Assembly: GCF_000282375.1 (NCBI RefSeq)
Contig: NZ_AKJK01000042.1
Location: forward strand, 124,001-188,000
Reading direction: 5' to 3'
Length of the DNA: 64,000 nucleotides
DNA from: Pseudomonas sp. GM50
Lineage (GTDB): Bacteria; Pseudomonadota; Gammaproteobacteria; Pseudomonadales; Pseudomonadaceae
The notes below the pieces were generated by a model, which worked only from the letters and a program-made list of their open reading frames with translations, did no database searches and was not told the origin of the DNA. Position numbers and translations under genes: made by a program. Below, piece after piece: positions 18,301 to 25,604 of the stretch (within the stretch, counting starts at the first letter, position 1; the number at the start of each line of letters is the position of its first letter).

Positions 18301-19721
18301 ACCTGCACCAGATCAACCTCGACGGCCAGGTCATCAGCGACTTCGAGCGTGATCGCCTGCACCGCGAAGTGCTGCGCACCCAAGGCCAGATCAGCACCCG
18401 CAGCGAATACGACCGCAACGGCCGTTTACGCTCACGCCAACGCCGACACACCAGCCAACCCTCGCTGATGCCAGCAGCGGTGCAGAAACATTTCGAGTAC
18501 GACCCCGCCGACAACCTGATCAGCAAAATCGACCAACAACCCGCCGCGCAACACCGGCAACTGCTGCACTACGACGCCACCGGCCGCATCATCGCCAGTC
18601 AGGACAGTCTGCACGGCCAGCGCGAAACCTTCGCCTACGACGCCGCCGCCAACCTGCTGGACGGCCCACAACCCGGCGCCGGGCTGGTGGTGCACAACAA
18701 ACTGCTGACCTTCCAGGACAAGCGTTACCGCTACGACGCGTTTGGCCGGATGATCGAAAAGCGCAGCGCTAAACGGGGCCTGCAACGCTTCGGTTACGAC
18801 GCCGAAAGCCGGTTGATTGAAGTGCGCAATGACAACGGCAGCGTGGTCAGGATGACCTACGACCCGCTGGGCCGGCGCATCGAAAAAACCGGGCACGACA
18901 GCAACGGTTATCCACTGGGAGAAACCCGCTTCACCTGGGACGGCCTGCGCTTGTTGCAGGAACATCGCCATCAACAGACCAGCCTTTACCTCTACGAAGA
19001 CGAAGGCTACGAACCCCTGGCCCGCGTCGACGGCACCGGCCCGCTGCAAAAAATCCGCTACTACCACAACGACCTCAACGGCCTGCCGGAACAACTCACC
19101 GAAGCGGACGGCCACAACGTCTGGCAGGCGACTTATCGGGTGTGGGGCAACACGTTAGAAGAGGTGCGTGAGCCGTATTACATTGAAGAGCAGAACCTGA
19201 GGTTTCAGGGGCAGTACCTGGACCGGGAGACGGGGCTGCATTTCAATACGTTCAGGTTTTATGATCCGGATGTGGGGCGGTTTACTACGCCGGATCCGAT
19301 TGGGTTGGTGGGTGGATTCAACCTCTATCAATACGCACCGAATCCGATTGGGTGGGTGGATCCGTGGGGGTGGGAAGTTTGTCGACTCAGCGCCTCACAG
19401 AAGAGAGCCATGGGGCCTGCACCTAAGGGTATGGTAAAGCCGCATTACCATCATATCGTCCGCGAAAAAGCTCCAAAAAGCTGGAAAGCTCAAAATCAAA
19501 AGTACATTACCGACTCGCAAAAGATTCTGGCCAAACACAAGATTGGTCTAAACAACGATCCGCGCAACTTCACTTGGGCCCAAAATGGGGGAGGCAATCA
19601 CTCGATAGCCAGCGCCAAAAAAGTCTATGAAGTACTACAGAAAGCGGACGTCGGCGGGCTGGCCAGTGTCCAGAATGCATTACAGAAAATGGGTGCACAA
19701 ATGACAAAAGGTGTTTTTTAA
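15363..19721 (+). CDS. PAAR-Rhs polymorphic T6SS effector with C-terminal HH-motif nuclease-like toxin
   Basis: A 1452-aa T6SS effector. The N-terminus has a prePAAR-like A-A-R-L-G-D segment, then hydrophobic helices at about residues 20-75, a PAAR domain at about 170-240 (LVCMKHPPMP, V-R-S-G-D-R-S-T-C), and a second hydrophobic stretch at about 245-290. The Rhs barrel follows with many YD repeats (Y-D-x-x-G-R). The barrel ends at DPIGLVGGFN (from residue 1311) and PNPIGWVDPWG (to about 1336), the site where Rhs cores self-cleave. The last 116 residues are the toxin: HYHHIV, then GLNNDPRNF, then GGGNHS, an arrangement like the AHH/HNH superfamily of DNases. DNase activity is inferred from motif order. 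Codon use changes to lower GC after about 19380, as expected of an exchanged tip. Confidence 0.93.
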   Translation: MSDALWAARLGDALDHTSMMADILGGVLEVAANIAITALATAAVVAATGITVVTGGLGCFVLGLVVGTIVGLAMSKTGADKGLSNLCESFSNSLFPPTVQANILTGSTNTLTNNIPAARAAGAIPSHVAPAGTELAIPEPEAEASYLDMAESFFSQMWRPTVATPAPGAVPKPLDLLVCMKHPPMPPQFMAEGSDKVTINGQPAVRSGDRSTCDAKVVSSGLISSNVTIGGGSVVVREIRSGKTPGVGLAVTALLMLKGGKGKFFSKLPCMLIGGATSMAVSSAMGAMANAAMGSSNPVHAATGAKVLGGDEELDFVLPGILPMDWQRFYNSRDERRDGLFGAGWSVSYEVRVEILPHSEGGETLVYTDEQGRRIDMGSIPLGGAVFSAGEGLSVRRHLNGQLLIESDDGMYRLFDPAPGNAALLRLSQLGDRNDNRIYLDYDETGRLVRLRDTFDLVQVELIRERDRVARVERLYPDQHREVLASYGYDAAGDLAEVRDATDQIQRRFSYDAGRRMVEHQLPTGLRCFYEWALIEDLEWRVVRHWTDEGDAYQFDYDLGVGVTRITDGLQRVSTRRWNSQHQITEYTDNLGQTWQFEWNDERQLLSATDPQGGQYQYSYDDAGNMSGETDPLGRSESTLWLELWALPLVETDAAGNSWQYRYDQRGNRIVETDPLGHITRYRYDTHGQVVEIIDATGKSKKLRWNPFGQLVEHIDCSGYPTRFSYANRGYLQTIIDALGERTQFSYDAQGRLLSSQLPDGRTEQYQHDISGQLTGYTDPAGHTTLYQHNRRGQVRQRTDAHGRQVQFGYDSYGRLQALINENGESYRFAWDAGDRLTEQQDLDGSAKRYTYDLLDNVATVAAVPAPYGNGLAIVPETPPAPIVHRLKRDAVGRLIAKVTDDGRTDYTYDPLDQLTAVTFTDHHGNAQTLSFAYDALGQLLEEQSAAGSLHYHYDELGNLIQTQLPDGRWINRLYYGSGHLHQINLDGQVISDFERDRLHREVLRTQGQISTRSEYDRNGRLRSRQRRHTSQPSLMPAAVQKHFEYDPADNLISKIDQQPAAQHRQLLHYDATGRIIASQDSLHGQRETFAYDAAANLLDGPQPGAGLVVHNKLLTFQDKRYRYDAFGRMIEKRSAKRGLQRFGYDAESRLIEVRNDNGSVVRMTYDPLGRRIEKTGHDSNGYPLGETRFTWDGLRLLQEHRHQQTSLYLYEDEGYEPLARVDGTGPLQKIRYYHNDLNGLPEQLTEADGHNVWQATYRVWGNTLEEVREPYYIEEQNLRFQGQYLDRETGLHFNTFRFYDPDVGRFTTPDPIGLVGGFNLYQYAPNPIGWVDPWGWEVCRLSASQKRAMGPAPKGMVKPHYHHIVREKAPKSWKAQNQKYITDSQKILAKHKIGLNNDPRNFTWAQNGGGNHSIASAKKVYEVLQKADVGGLASVQNALQKMGAQMTKGVF

Positions 19722-20879
19722 ATGAACAACCCAGAAGAAATTTATGAAAAGAACATCACGACTTTATTAGCCATTCACGCAGACATTGCGTCGGGAAATG
19801 CAGCCTCACTAAAAAAGCACCTAGAGAGAAATTCTGTTCTATTGCACCTGCCCATGTATGGCCTTGATGGGCATGAGACCCTGCTGCACATGGCTGCCGA
19901 ACAGGGTCAAACCGAAATTTGCCGCTTATTGGTGTTTTTAGGTATTGCGCTGGACCAGCCTGCCGTCAGTTCCGGCAATAGCACGCCACTTGCCGCAGCC
20001 GCTGGCAATGGACATCTACAAACATGCCAATGGTTTCTTGAGGCCGGTGCTTTGGTGGATGGGTGGCCTAACAGCATAACCACCCCGCTGATTGACGCGA
20101 TTACCTTTGGGCATCAGGACGTCGTCAATCTTCTTATAGAACACCATGCCAACATCAATCGACTGCACACCAGGCTGAATACTTCGCCATTGGACATCGC
20201 CAATACCTGGGGATTTACCGAGATTGCGTCCACATTAAGAAAATTGGGCGCGGTTAGTATCATGGACATTATGGAAGGCCGACCTGAGGAGTTTGGCGGT
20301 TCTATAGTCACTTTCGTGCACAACACCGCTGGCTGGGTTTTACCCGCCCAATTGAGCCCCTTCACCAATGAAGAGGGTCTGGAGCTGCGTGTTAGCTGCA
20401 TCGATGGCAAAAACAAGTTCAAATTGCTCTTCACCATCGGACTTTTTGCCAAAAGTCCTCATACCGAATTATTCATATGCTTGCCTGGCGACTGGCCTTT
20501 GCCACAGCAAGGTTTCCCCCCCCACAGTCCTTGGGTTTTCCCGGTCGAGTTGCTGTCCCTGCTCGCTCGCCACACGTTCGATAATGGCCCCTTGTCGGAA
20601 GGCTTCTTGATTCGTCGTTCCGATGCCGTGTATGCAGACCTGGCTTGGCCAGCCGGAGTGGATGCTTTCGTGGCCGTGGATAAAGCTTGGGATACGAAAA
20701 CTGAAAAAGAGACGATCCCCGACGATGAAAAGGTGATGCTCTATGTTTTGGCACCTGTCAAATTCACAAAAAAGGGCGAGCCTGACGCAGTAGCATTGCG
20801 TGCTCTGACACAACGCAAACGTACGGCCAGTTGGGCGAGTGTGGTCACTCCGGCTCCGGATCCAGAGATGACGCAATAG
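19722..20879 (+). CDS. Ankyrin-repeat and SUFU-domain protein, probable immunity to the Rhs toxin
   Basis: A 385-aa cytosolic protein starting immediately after the rhs stop (TAAATG). The N-terminal half has three or four ankyrin repeats (G-H-E-T-L-L-H-M-A-A-E-Q-G, S-T-P-L-A-A-A-A-G-N-G-H, T-T-P-L-I-D-A-I-T-F-G-H) at about residues 50-185. The C-terminal half (about 190-350) looks like a suppressor-of-fused domain, with W-V-L-P-A-Q near residue 205, ELFICLPGDWPL near 245 and PWVFPVELL near 265. SUFU and ankyrin proteins are known immunity families for polymorphic toxins. Adjacency to the toxin tip makes it the cognate candidate; this is not proven from sequence. Confidence 0.78.
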   Translation: MNNPEEIYEKNITTLLAIHADIASGNAASLKKHLERNSVLLHLPMYGLDGHETLLHMAAEQGQTEICRLLVFLGIALDQPAVSSGNSTPLAAAAGNGHLQTCQWFLEAGALVDGWPNSITTPLIDAITFGHQDVVNLLIEHHANINRLHTRLNTSPLDIANTWGFTEIASTLRKLGAVSIMDIMEGRPEEFGGSIVTFVHNTAGWVLPAQLSPFTNEEGLELRVSCIDGKNKFKLLFTIGLFAKSPHTELFICLPGDWPLPQQGFPPHSPWVFPVELLSLLARHTFDNGPLSEGFLIRRSDAVYADLAWPAGVDAFVAVDKAWDTKTEKETIPDDEKVMLYVLAPVKFTKKGEPDAVALRALTQRKRTASWASVVTPAPDPEMTQ

Positions 20880-21082
20880 AAAAGTGGAGCGAAGGGACAA
20901 CCACGATTCAACTTGTCAAAACAGCTGCGCATGAGGCTACGTTCCCGCACGGTGGTTCGGTCGCTCAATATGAAAAACACTTCAAGGTTAAGTACGAGAG
21001 CACTGAGTCAGTCCTTGCGGCCTCCAAAAAAGGTTGGCTGGCTAACAAGATTCCTAAACCCAAACCTGGCCGCTGCTCATGA
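20864..21082 (+). pseudogene. Orphan toxin-tip fragment
   Basis: The frame reads AIEKWSEGTTTIQLV, then PHGGSVAQYEKHF, and ends PKPKPGRCS at a stop at 21080-21082. It has no Shine-Dalgarno site, and its only upstream starts lie inside the previous gene. It directly precedes an SMI1/KNR4-type immunity gene, the usual position of a toxin tip. I read it as the tail of a displaced Rhs C-terminus that lost its barrel. The toxin family is not recognised. Confidence 0.5.
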
Positions 21083-21095
21083 CGGGAGATTAACG

Positions 21096-21569
21096 ATGCT
21101 TGAAAACACATTCTCAAATGACGAAGCGGCCATTACGACAGCGGATCTGGATCACCTGGAATCCGCCATTGGCAAGAAGCTACCGACGCCCTTTAGAAAC
21201 CATTACCTCAAGTACAACGGCGGCGAACCGGAGCGGACCTATTGGGTCAGCGAAGAATTTGACGAGCCACTGGAAGTGGCCGCGTTCAAGCCGATTACCG
21301 GTGGCGACTCCACGCTGCTGTCTACCTATCAGTTGATGCTGAAAAAACAGGTACTTCCTGCACACCTCCTGCCTTTCGCGAACGACTGGGGTGGCAACTT
21401 CTTTTGCTTGAATCTTGATTCAGAGGCCGTTAGTTATTTCACGACTGACAGCTTTGATAGCGACTTAAGCCCTGAAGAGAATCAGGCCCAATCCGAGAAA
21501 CTGGTCTGCTCGAACTTCCGCCGGTTTGTTCAAGGGCTGATTGATGAGGAAGATTTGGACGAGGAGTGA
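21096..21569 (+). CDS. SMI1/KNR4 family immunity protein
   Basis: A 157-aa protein. The pattern I-T-T-A-D-L-D-H-L-E-S-A-I-G-K-K-L-P-T-P-F near residue 20, Y-L-K-Y-N-G-G near 43, the L-P-F-A-N-D-W-G-G-N-F-F-C-L-N segment near 105 and the acidic C-terminus are the signature of the SMI1/KNR4 (SUKH) superfamily. SUKH proteins are common immunity proteins to nuclease and other polymorphic toxins. The ATG at 21096 follows GGGAGA (21084-21089); longer upstream starts would run through the toxin relic. It has no intact toxin partner here and probably protects against sister cells that keep the older tip. Confidence 0.85.
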   Translation: MLENTFSNDEAAITTADLDHLESAIGKKLPTPFRNHYLKYNGGEPERTYWVSEEFDEPLEVAAFKPITGGDSTLLSTYQLMLKKQVLPAHLLPFANDWGGNFFCLNLDSEAVSYFTTDSFDSDLSPEENQAQSEKLVCSNFRRFVQGLIDEEDLDEE

Positions 21570-21838
21570 ATGAGCCAACGCCGCAAAAGTAGCAGGCTTG
21601 GCTAGAAGCGCAGATCCCCTGTGGCGAGGGCAGCATCGGAACATGGCGTATGTCCTGACTGTCGTGCTCTCGCCAACCTATCTTAGTATGAAACTCAAGA
21701 GCTCTCATCATACCTCACAGCACTCAGCACTCAGCACTCAGCACGGGAGCACGGGCCGCCCAACAGGTCGGCGCGAATGCTTCGCGCTGACTCTCCAGTT
21801 TATGTTAATGGCACGCTTATGAATGGTGGAGCTTAAAT
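21570..21838. other. Intergenic stretch in the rhs island with a 7-bp tandem repeat
   Basis: No supported gene. It contains CAGCACT repeated three times plus CAGCAC (21718-21744). The frame that ends at the TAA at 21834-21836 reads V-Y-V-N-G-T-L-M-N-G-G-A at its end and may be another decayed toxin tail, but it is too short to judge. Confidence 0.4.
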
Positions 21839-22297
21839 ATGATTGACTTCACAGCAGATATCAAATCCAAGCACTCCGTAGCAAACATCATATTAGAGGA
21901 AAACATCTCCAACTATATAGATGAGCTATATAGAAAACATAGCATCAAGGTGAAGAACTATAACCTACCAGACGGCGAAACGAGAGTGGGCTATATAGTA
22001 GATGACACCATCACTATAGCAACCCTTTCTTATGGAACAATATTCTCAATTGGTTGCAATGTACATTACCCAGGACTTTACAGAGGTGTACTTTCTACAG
22101 GAATGTCTTTTGGACAAATAAAAAAACTTACCAAGCGTCAACGGATATTTAATGGCTCAGTAATTATCGATGATGACTTCGGATTCTCCTATGTATTACC
22201 CGCTCCTTATGATGAGATAGCCTATAGTATTGAGGACATACCTCTGGATTTGATTCTAAATGAAATATACATTTCTGATTTTTCCTCTTGGCAATAG
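21839..22297 (+). CDS. Hypothetical immunity-like protein of the rhs island
   Basis: A 152-aa cytosolic protein with no signal peptide or membrane segment. It begins MIDFTADIKSKHS and is rich in Ile, Tyr and Asp. Base composition is much more AT-rich than the flanking T6SS genes (for example the run around 21890-21990), pointing to transfer. I do not recognise a family. The size, acidic composition and position between orphan toxin fragments suggest an immunity protein. Confidence 0.6.
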   Translation: MIDFTADIKSKHSVANIILEENISNYIDELYRKHSIKVKNYNLPDGETRVGYIVDDTITIATLSYGTIFSIGCNVHYPGLYRGVLSTGMSFGQIKKLTKRQRIFNGSVIIDDDFGFSYVLPAPYDEIAYSIEDIPLDLILNEIYISDFSSWQ

Positions 22298-22451
22298 CCC
22301 GTGTCAAAGTGATGGCTCCGATGGTGCCGCAAATCACTCTAAGGGCTACGAGCAACACATGGCTCCAGAAGGCGGCTTTGGAGACACACCTCATATCAAG
22401 TGGTACAACAATGGAGGGGATGGCCATATTTTCTATGACGTTCCGAACTAG
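22290..22451 (+). pseudogene. Orphan toxin-tip fragment
   Basis: The frame that ends with the stop at 22449-22451 reads SDGSDGAANHSKGYEQH, then EGGFGDTPHIKWYNNGG and HIFYDVPN. A possible upstream ATG at 22260 is inside the preceding gene. Compact Gly/His/Asn-rich sequence ending directly before a probable immunity gene (22453) is what the end of an Rhs tip looks like. No Rhs core is attached, so it would not be delivered by itself. Confidence 0.5.
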
Positions 22452-22452
22452 C

Positions 22453-22836
22453 ATGAAAAACAACTATCGATTGGAAAAACTTAAAAAATTTGAATTAGGT
22501 CCGAATGAAAGCAGAGAAGCTATCTATTCACTGATGTTACAGCCAACACTTTCAGGCGATTTCATTCAAGCACTCAACTCACTTAGAGATCTGGAGCCTC
22601 ACATGACTTCGGACTACTATTATGTGGCGCACAAGCTGATTGCTAACAAAGGCAAAAAAATAATTTTCAAAGGCGAACTGTATAAGGCAGAAAGAAACGA
22701 TCTCTTGAGTTTTCTTGATGGTGCTGTGACTTCAGGCGATCTGCGCGAGTTATTAATCACTCCAGTTCAGGTACACCCAAACAGAAAAATAATATACATT
22801 TCAGAAGATGCAATTTATTTGTATGCGGCAGGATAA
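22453..22836 (+). CDS. Hypothetical immunity-like protein
   Basis: A 127-aa protein beginning MKNNYRLEKLKKFELGPNES. It is largely helical by appearance, has no signal peptide, and contains R-E-L-L-I-T-P-V-Q and a final YAAG. AT-rich codon use matches its neighbours rather than the chromosome. It begins 1 bp after the stop of the toxin fragment, the spacing expected for a toxin-immunity pair. Family not recognised. Confidence 0.6.
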   Translation: MKNNYRLEKLKKFELGPNESREAIYSLMLQPTLSGDFIQALNSLRDLEPHMTSDYYYVAHKLIANKGKKIIFKGELYKAERNDLLSFLDGAVTSGDLRELLITPVQVHPNRKIIYISEDAIYLYAAG

Positions 22837-22923
22837 TGCTAAGTGCCAGAATAAAAATTTTCAGGCATTGCCTGAGCATGGACTTTCCTGAAAAGCCACA
22901 TTACACAGGGGGTTCAGCCTAAC

Positions 22924-22980
22924 GAAGCCCAGAAGATGGGCGATGCCGAAACCGCGCACTGGGCAATTATCAAGGCGGTA
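22924..22980 (+). pseudogene. Relic of a second Eag chaperone gene (C-terminal end)
   Basis: In one frame the sequence reads AQKMGDAETAHWAIIKA. This matches the C-terminal helix of the Eag chaperone at 14916-15350 (AEKLGDAEAAHWATIKSS). Similarity starts and stops abruptly, and there is no upstream gene body. I infer a recombination scar carrying the end of an eag gene from another rhs locus. Confidence 0.6.
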
Positions 22981-23059
22981 AAGGGGGGTTTGGTTCCGAA
23001 TACAAAAGGTGAGAAAGCGGTCCGGGTAAATCATGACAGCATGTGGAAAACCTTAAGAA

Positions 23060-24070
23060 ATGGACATATTCAATCTACTTTCATACAAGCTTGAAAATTT
23101 CCTGAACATCCGGCCGTGTCCAACGAAGCTGGACGCTGTTTTTTACGAAGAAGACGAGCCCTCACTGCTGTCTGTCGTCGCCAGAAAACGCAACGGTTCG
23201 ACCTTCTTCGTGAGCCGCTGGCACGATTTATTTTCCATAAGCGCCTTCGAAAAATCCATGTCGAAAAACGGTTTCACGGAATCGGACTGCTATGCCCTTC
23301 TCTTGGTTCTGTCCCGCTTTGGCTATCTGCTTGAAATCGACAACCGCCAACGAACAAACAAAGACTATTTTATTTTCTTCTATCTGACTCAGTTGATCAG
23401 CTTGAAGAACAGTCCTCTCGACGCAGATGCACAGCACAGGAACTACATGCTCAGGTTCCTGCTTTTCGAATTGAGTATTGACGACGAAGCATATCGTCGG
23501 TTCAGCATCAAGGATAATCAGCTGGTAATGGCTACCGACACCTTGGGGCCAGTAGCTTTTCTGGATGTTATCGACTTGGTTTACAAAGCGATCAAGTTTG
23601 ATAGCAGAAAAGAACATGAGTTGCTAACCACATTGAAAAGCTATCAAACAAGCATCGTCACATTATTGACCGAGCCCGACGATACAAATTACCGTTTCAG
23701 GCTTAATGATCACCACAGCGAACTCATGTTTCCCGACGTATTTTTGCACGCATACGCTCAAAACAAAAAGCAGGTCTTTAATGCTTTGATCGATACGGTC
23801 AACCCCCTTCAATCAACGGAAAACCTGTTTGTCTCCAATATTATCTTGATGAATTACTCCTTCTATATTTTGAAAAGCAAGCCTCGCGAAATTCTAAAAC
23901 TGAAAAAACACGTCAATGATGAAACGCTGTTCAGCAAACTGTTGGAAGCAATAATCACTCGTCGAATGGCAATCAATAAATCACTATTCGAAAAAATATC
24001 CATAGGCCAGGATTTATCCTTGATAAAAGACAATCCAGCCTCGTTTTACAATATCTTGTACAGCCTATAG
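23060..24070 (+). CDS. Hypothetical protein of the rhs island
   Basis: A 336-aa soluble protein beginning MDIFNLLSYKLENFLNIRP. It looks helical throughout, with aromatic-rich stretches (KDYFIFFYLTQL near residue 105) but no convincing transmembrane segment, signal or catalytic motif. GC is lower than in the housekeeping genes. Its place between orphan tip fragments suggests an immunity function, but it is larger than most immunity proteins. No family recognised. A GAG-containing ribosome site is not obvious ahead of the ATG. Confidence 0.6.
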   Translation: MDIFNLLSYKLENFLNIRPCPTKLDAVFYEEDEPSLLSVVARKRNGSTFFVSRWHDLFSISAFEKSMSKNGFTESDCYALLLVLSRFGYLLEIDNRQRTNKDYFIFFYLTQLISLKNSPLDADAQHRNYMLRFLLFELSIDDEAYRRFSIKDNQLVMATDTLGPVAFLDVIDLVYKAIKFDSRKEHELLTTLKSYQTSIVTLLTEPDDTNYRFRLNDHHSELMFPDVFLHAYAQNKKQVFNALIDTVNPLQSTENLFVSNIILMNYSFYILKSKPREILKLKKHVNDETLFSKLLEAIITRRMAINKSLFEKISIGQDLSLIKDNPASFYNILYSL

Positions 24071-24394
24071 AAGCCTAGATGGATCGAACAGCAAGCCGCT
24101 CTGGATAACATTGGTCTGGGCGGCACACGGGACACAGCCCCCAACGGCCTGCTGATGCCCGATAGCCAAGTAAAGGCCGCGGCCATTGGCAGACCGGTTT
24201 ACCACAATGGTTCACACAAGGACTATTCGGACCTGGTGGACAGAAAACTGGGCAGGATCAAAGCACGCTATAACGCAAAACTTATTACCAAGGCACAGGC
24301 ACAGCAACAGGTTTCATCACTACAAAGCAGCCTTCGCAAGAAGACTGTTTCAGGAAGAATACGAACCAAATCCAGTACCGGTCGACTTTGCTGA
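24071..24394 (+). pseudogene. Displaced AHH-type nuclease toxin tail
   Basis: The frame is open from after a stop at 24068-24070 to a stop at 24392-24394 and reads W-I-E-Q-Q-A-A-L-D-N-I-G-L, then TAPNGLLMP and YHNGSHKDYSDLV. The NG-x-x-x-P and H-x-G-S-H-x-x-Y spacing is that of AHH nuclease tips. The upstream AHH histidine pair and the Rhs barrel are missing, so it is a truncated remnant. An internal ATG at 24155 could start an 79-aa peptide that keeps only the second half of the motif. Confidence 0.6.
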
Positions 24395-24406
24395 CAAGAG
24401 GCTTTC

Positions 24407-25018
24407 ATGTTCTATACCCTTGCATTCAAGAAAGACAAAAACTGCCCCACCTTCATTGATGGCGTCATTCATGAGTCGTTCAGCCCTGGCGCCTATGACG
24501 ATGCGATGGATGCCGACTGGCACGACGCGGGCCCCGACGAAGCTCTCGCTCCCCTCCCGAAAAAGCTGGTGCTGATTACCAAGGACAAGCGCTATGACTT
24601 TGACTTTTGCACAGCCTTTGAGGGGCATATTGTCAGTGAGCGCTTCCTGAAAGCCTTCCAGACCCTCAAGACTTCCCGATGGGAGATCGCAGAACTGGAG
24701 ATCGTCAACCCGAAGGGCGTTTCGGTCGCACAGCGCCCATATTTTTTCATGCGCCAGCAACGAATAGACAAGGAGCCTGTGGACGTGATCGATCAGACAC
24801 AGTCGAAGATTAATTTTCGAGCGAGCGGCGAAATCAAAAATATCATCAGCCTGACAATCAAAGAAAATGTCAGCACAGATTTTTTTAGTATCGATGAAAT
24901 TACTTTACTTGGATTCGTATTTCTTTCGCCTCACGCCGCCACTGCACTTAAAGAACTAAATCTGGTAGGTGCAGAAGTGGTCGATACGGAGAAGGTCGGC
25001 TCAATTGATAGAGCCTAG
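24407..25018 (+). CDS. Probable Imm11-like (DUF1629) immunity protein
   Basis: A 203-aa soluble protein beginning MFYTLAFKKDKNC. The central I-V-S-E-R-F-L-K-A-F-Q-T-L segment followed by W-E-I-A-E-L-E-I-V and a C-terminal region is the layout I associate with Imm11/DUF1629 proteins. It begins 12 bp after the AHH-type tail, so it is probably its immunity partner. The family call is from pattern recognition only. Confidence 0.6.
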   Translation: MFYTLAFKKDKNCPTFIDGVIHESFSPGAYDDAMDADWHDAGPDEALAPLPKKLVLITKDKRYDFDFCTAFEGHIVSERFLKAFQTLKTSRWEIAELEIVNPKGVSVAQRPYFFMRQQRIDKEPVDVIDQTQSKINFRASGEIKNIISLTIKENVSTDFFSIDEITLLGFVFLSPHAATALKELNLVGAEVVDTEKVGSIDRA

Positions 25019-25058
25019 GTCCCACTCAGCATCTGGTAGAGGGATCTCTGCGTTCAAC

Positions 25059-25098
25059 AAAAAATGGGCACCCGACTTAATCGGCGTGCCCATTTTTC
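25059..25098. terminator. Bidirectional Rho-independent terminator between rhs island and hupA
   Basis: AAAATGGGCAC and GTGCCCATTTT form a stem with internal CCGA/TCGG pairing and A- and T-rich flanks on each side, so it can work for the rightward island genes and the leftward hupA gene. Confidence 0.8.
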
Positions 25099-25139
25099 AA
25101 TACGGTTCTCCCCGTTTTTCAGGGAATTCGCCGCAATTA

Positions 25140-25412
25140 TGGATTAACGCTGTCTTTCAACGACTTGCCTGGCTTGAACGCAACAGTGTTGCTGGCCTTG
25201 ATTTTGACTGGCTCACCGGTCTGCGGGTTCTTGCCCGTACGGGCACCGCGATGGCGTTGCAGGAAGGTGCCGAAGCCCACCAGCGTGACGCTGTCTTTGC
25301 GGTGCAGAGCGCCGGTGATTTCTTCGAGAACGGCGTTGAGGACGCGGTTGGCCTGTTCTTTGGTGAGGTCTGCTTTTTCCGCAATTGCAGCGGCGAGTTC
25401 TGGTTTACGCAT
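25140..25412 (-). CDS. hupA: HU family DNA-binding protein
   Basis: A 90-aa histone-like HU protein that bends DNA and organises the nucleoid. It has the N-terminal helices (MRKPELAAAIAEKADLTKEQA), the VTLVGFGTF motif near residue 45, the DNA-binding arm with RTGKNPQTGEPVKI (residues about 58-71), and the ending F-K-P-G-K-S-L-K-D. Length is typical. Neighbouring rubredoxin reductase, rubredoxin and ubiCA match the hupA locus of Pseudomonas, which supports the symbol. It is monocistronic, ending at the shared terminator. Confidence 0.95.
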
Positions 25413-25604
25413 TAGTGAAGCCCCTTTGACGGTTTTTTGTTGTTATGTCCGTGCTGTTCTCGTTGGAACAGCGCCTAAGGCGCCGCAGGTGCTCTACTCT
25501 GCGGCAGACGGGAGTGAGGATGGCACGCGCTTTAGAGCGGCGCCAGTCTCCCCGCGACCTTTGTGGGGGCAAAAGCGGGGTGATTCCGACAGAACGACCG
25601 CTAT

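Noticed and set aside
22846..23059. An intact small gene between the immunity-like genes
   Set aside because: Frames are short, lack a ribosome site and contain only the Eag relic and unrelated sequence.
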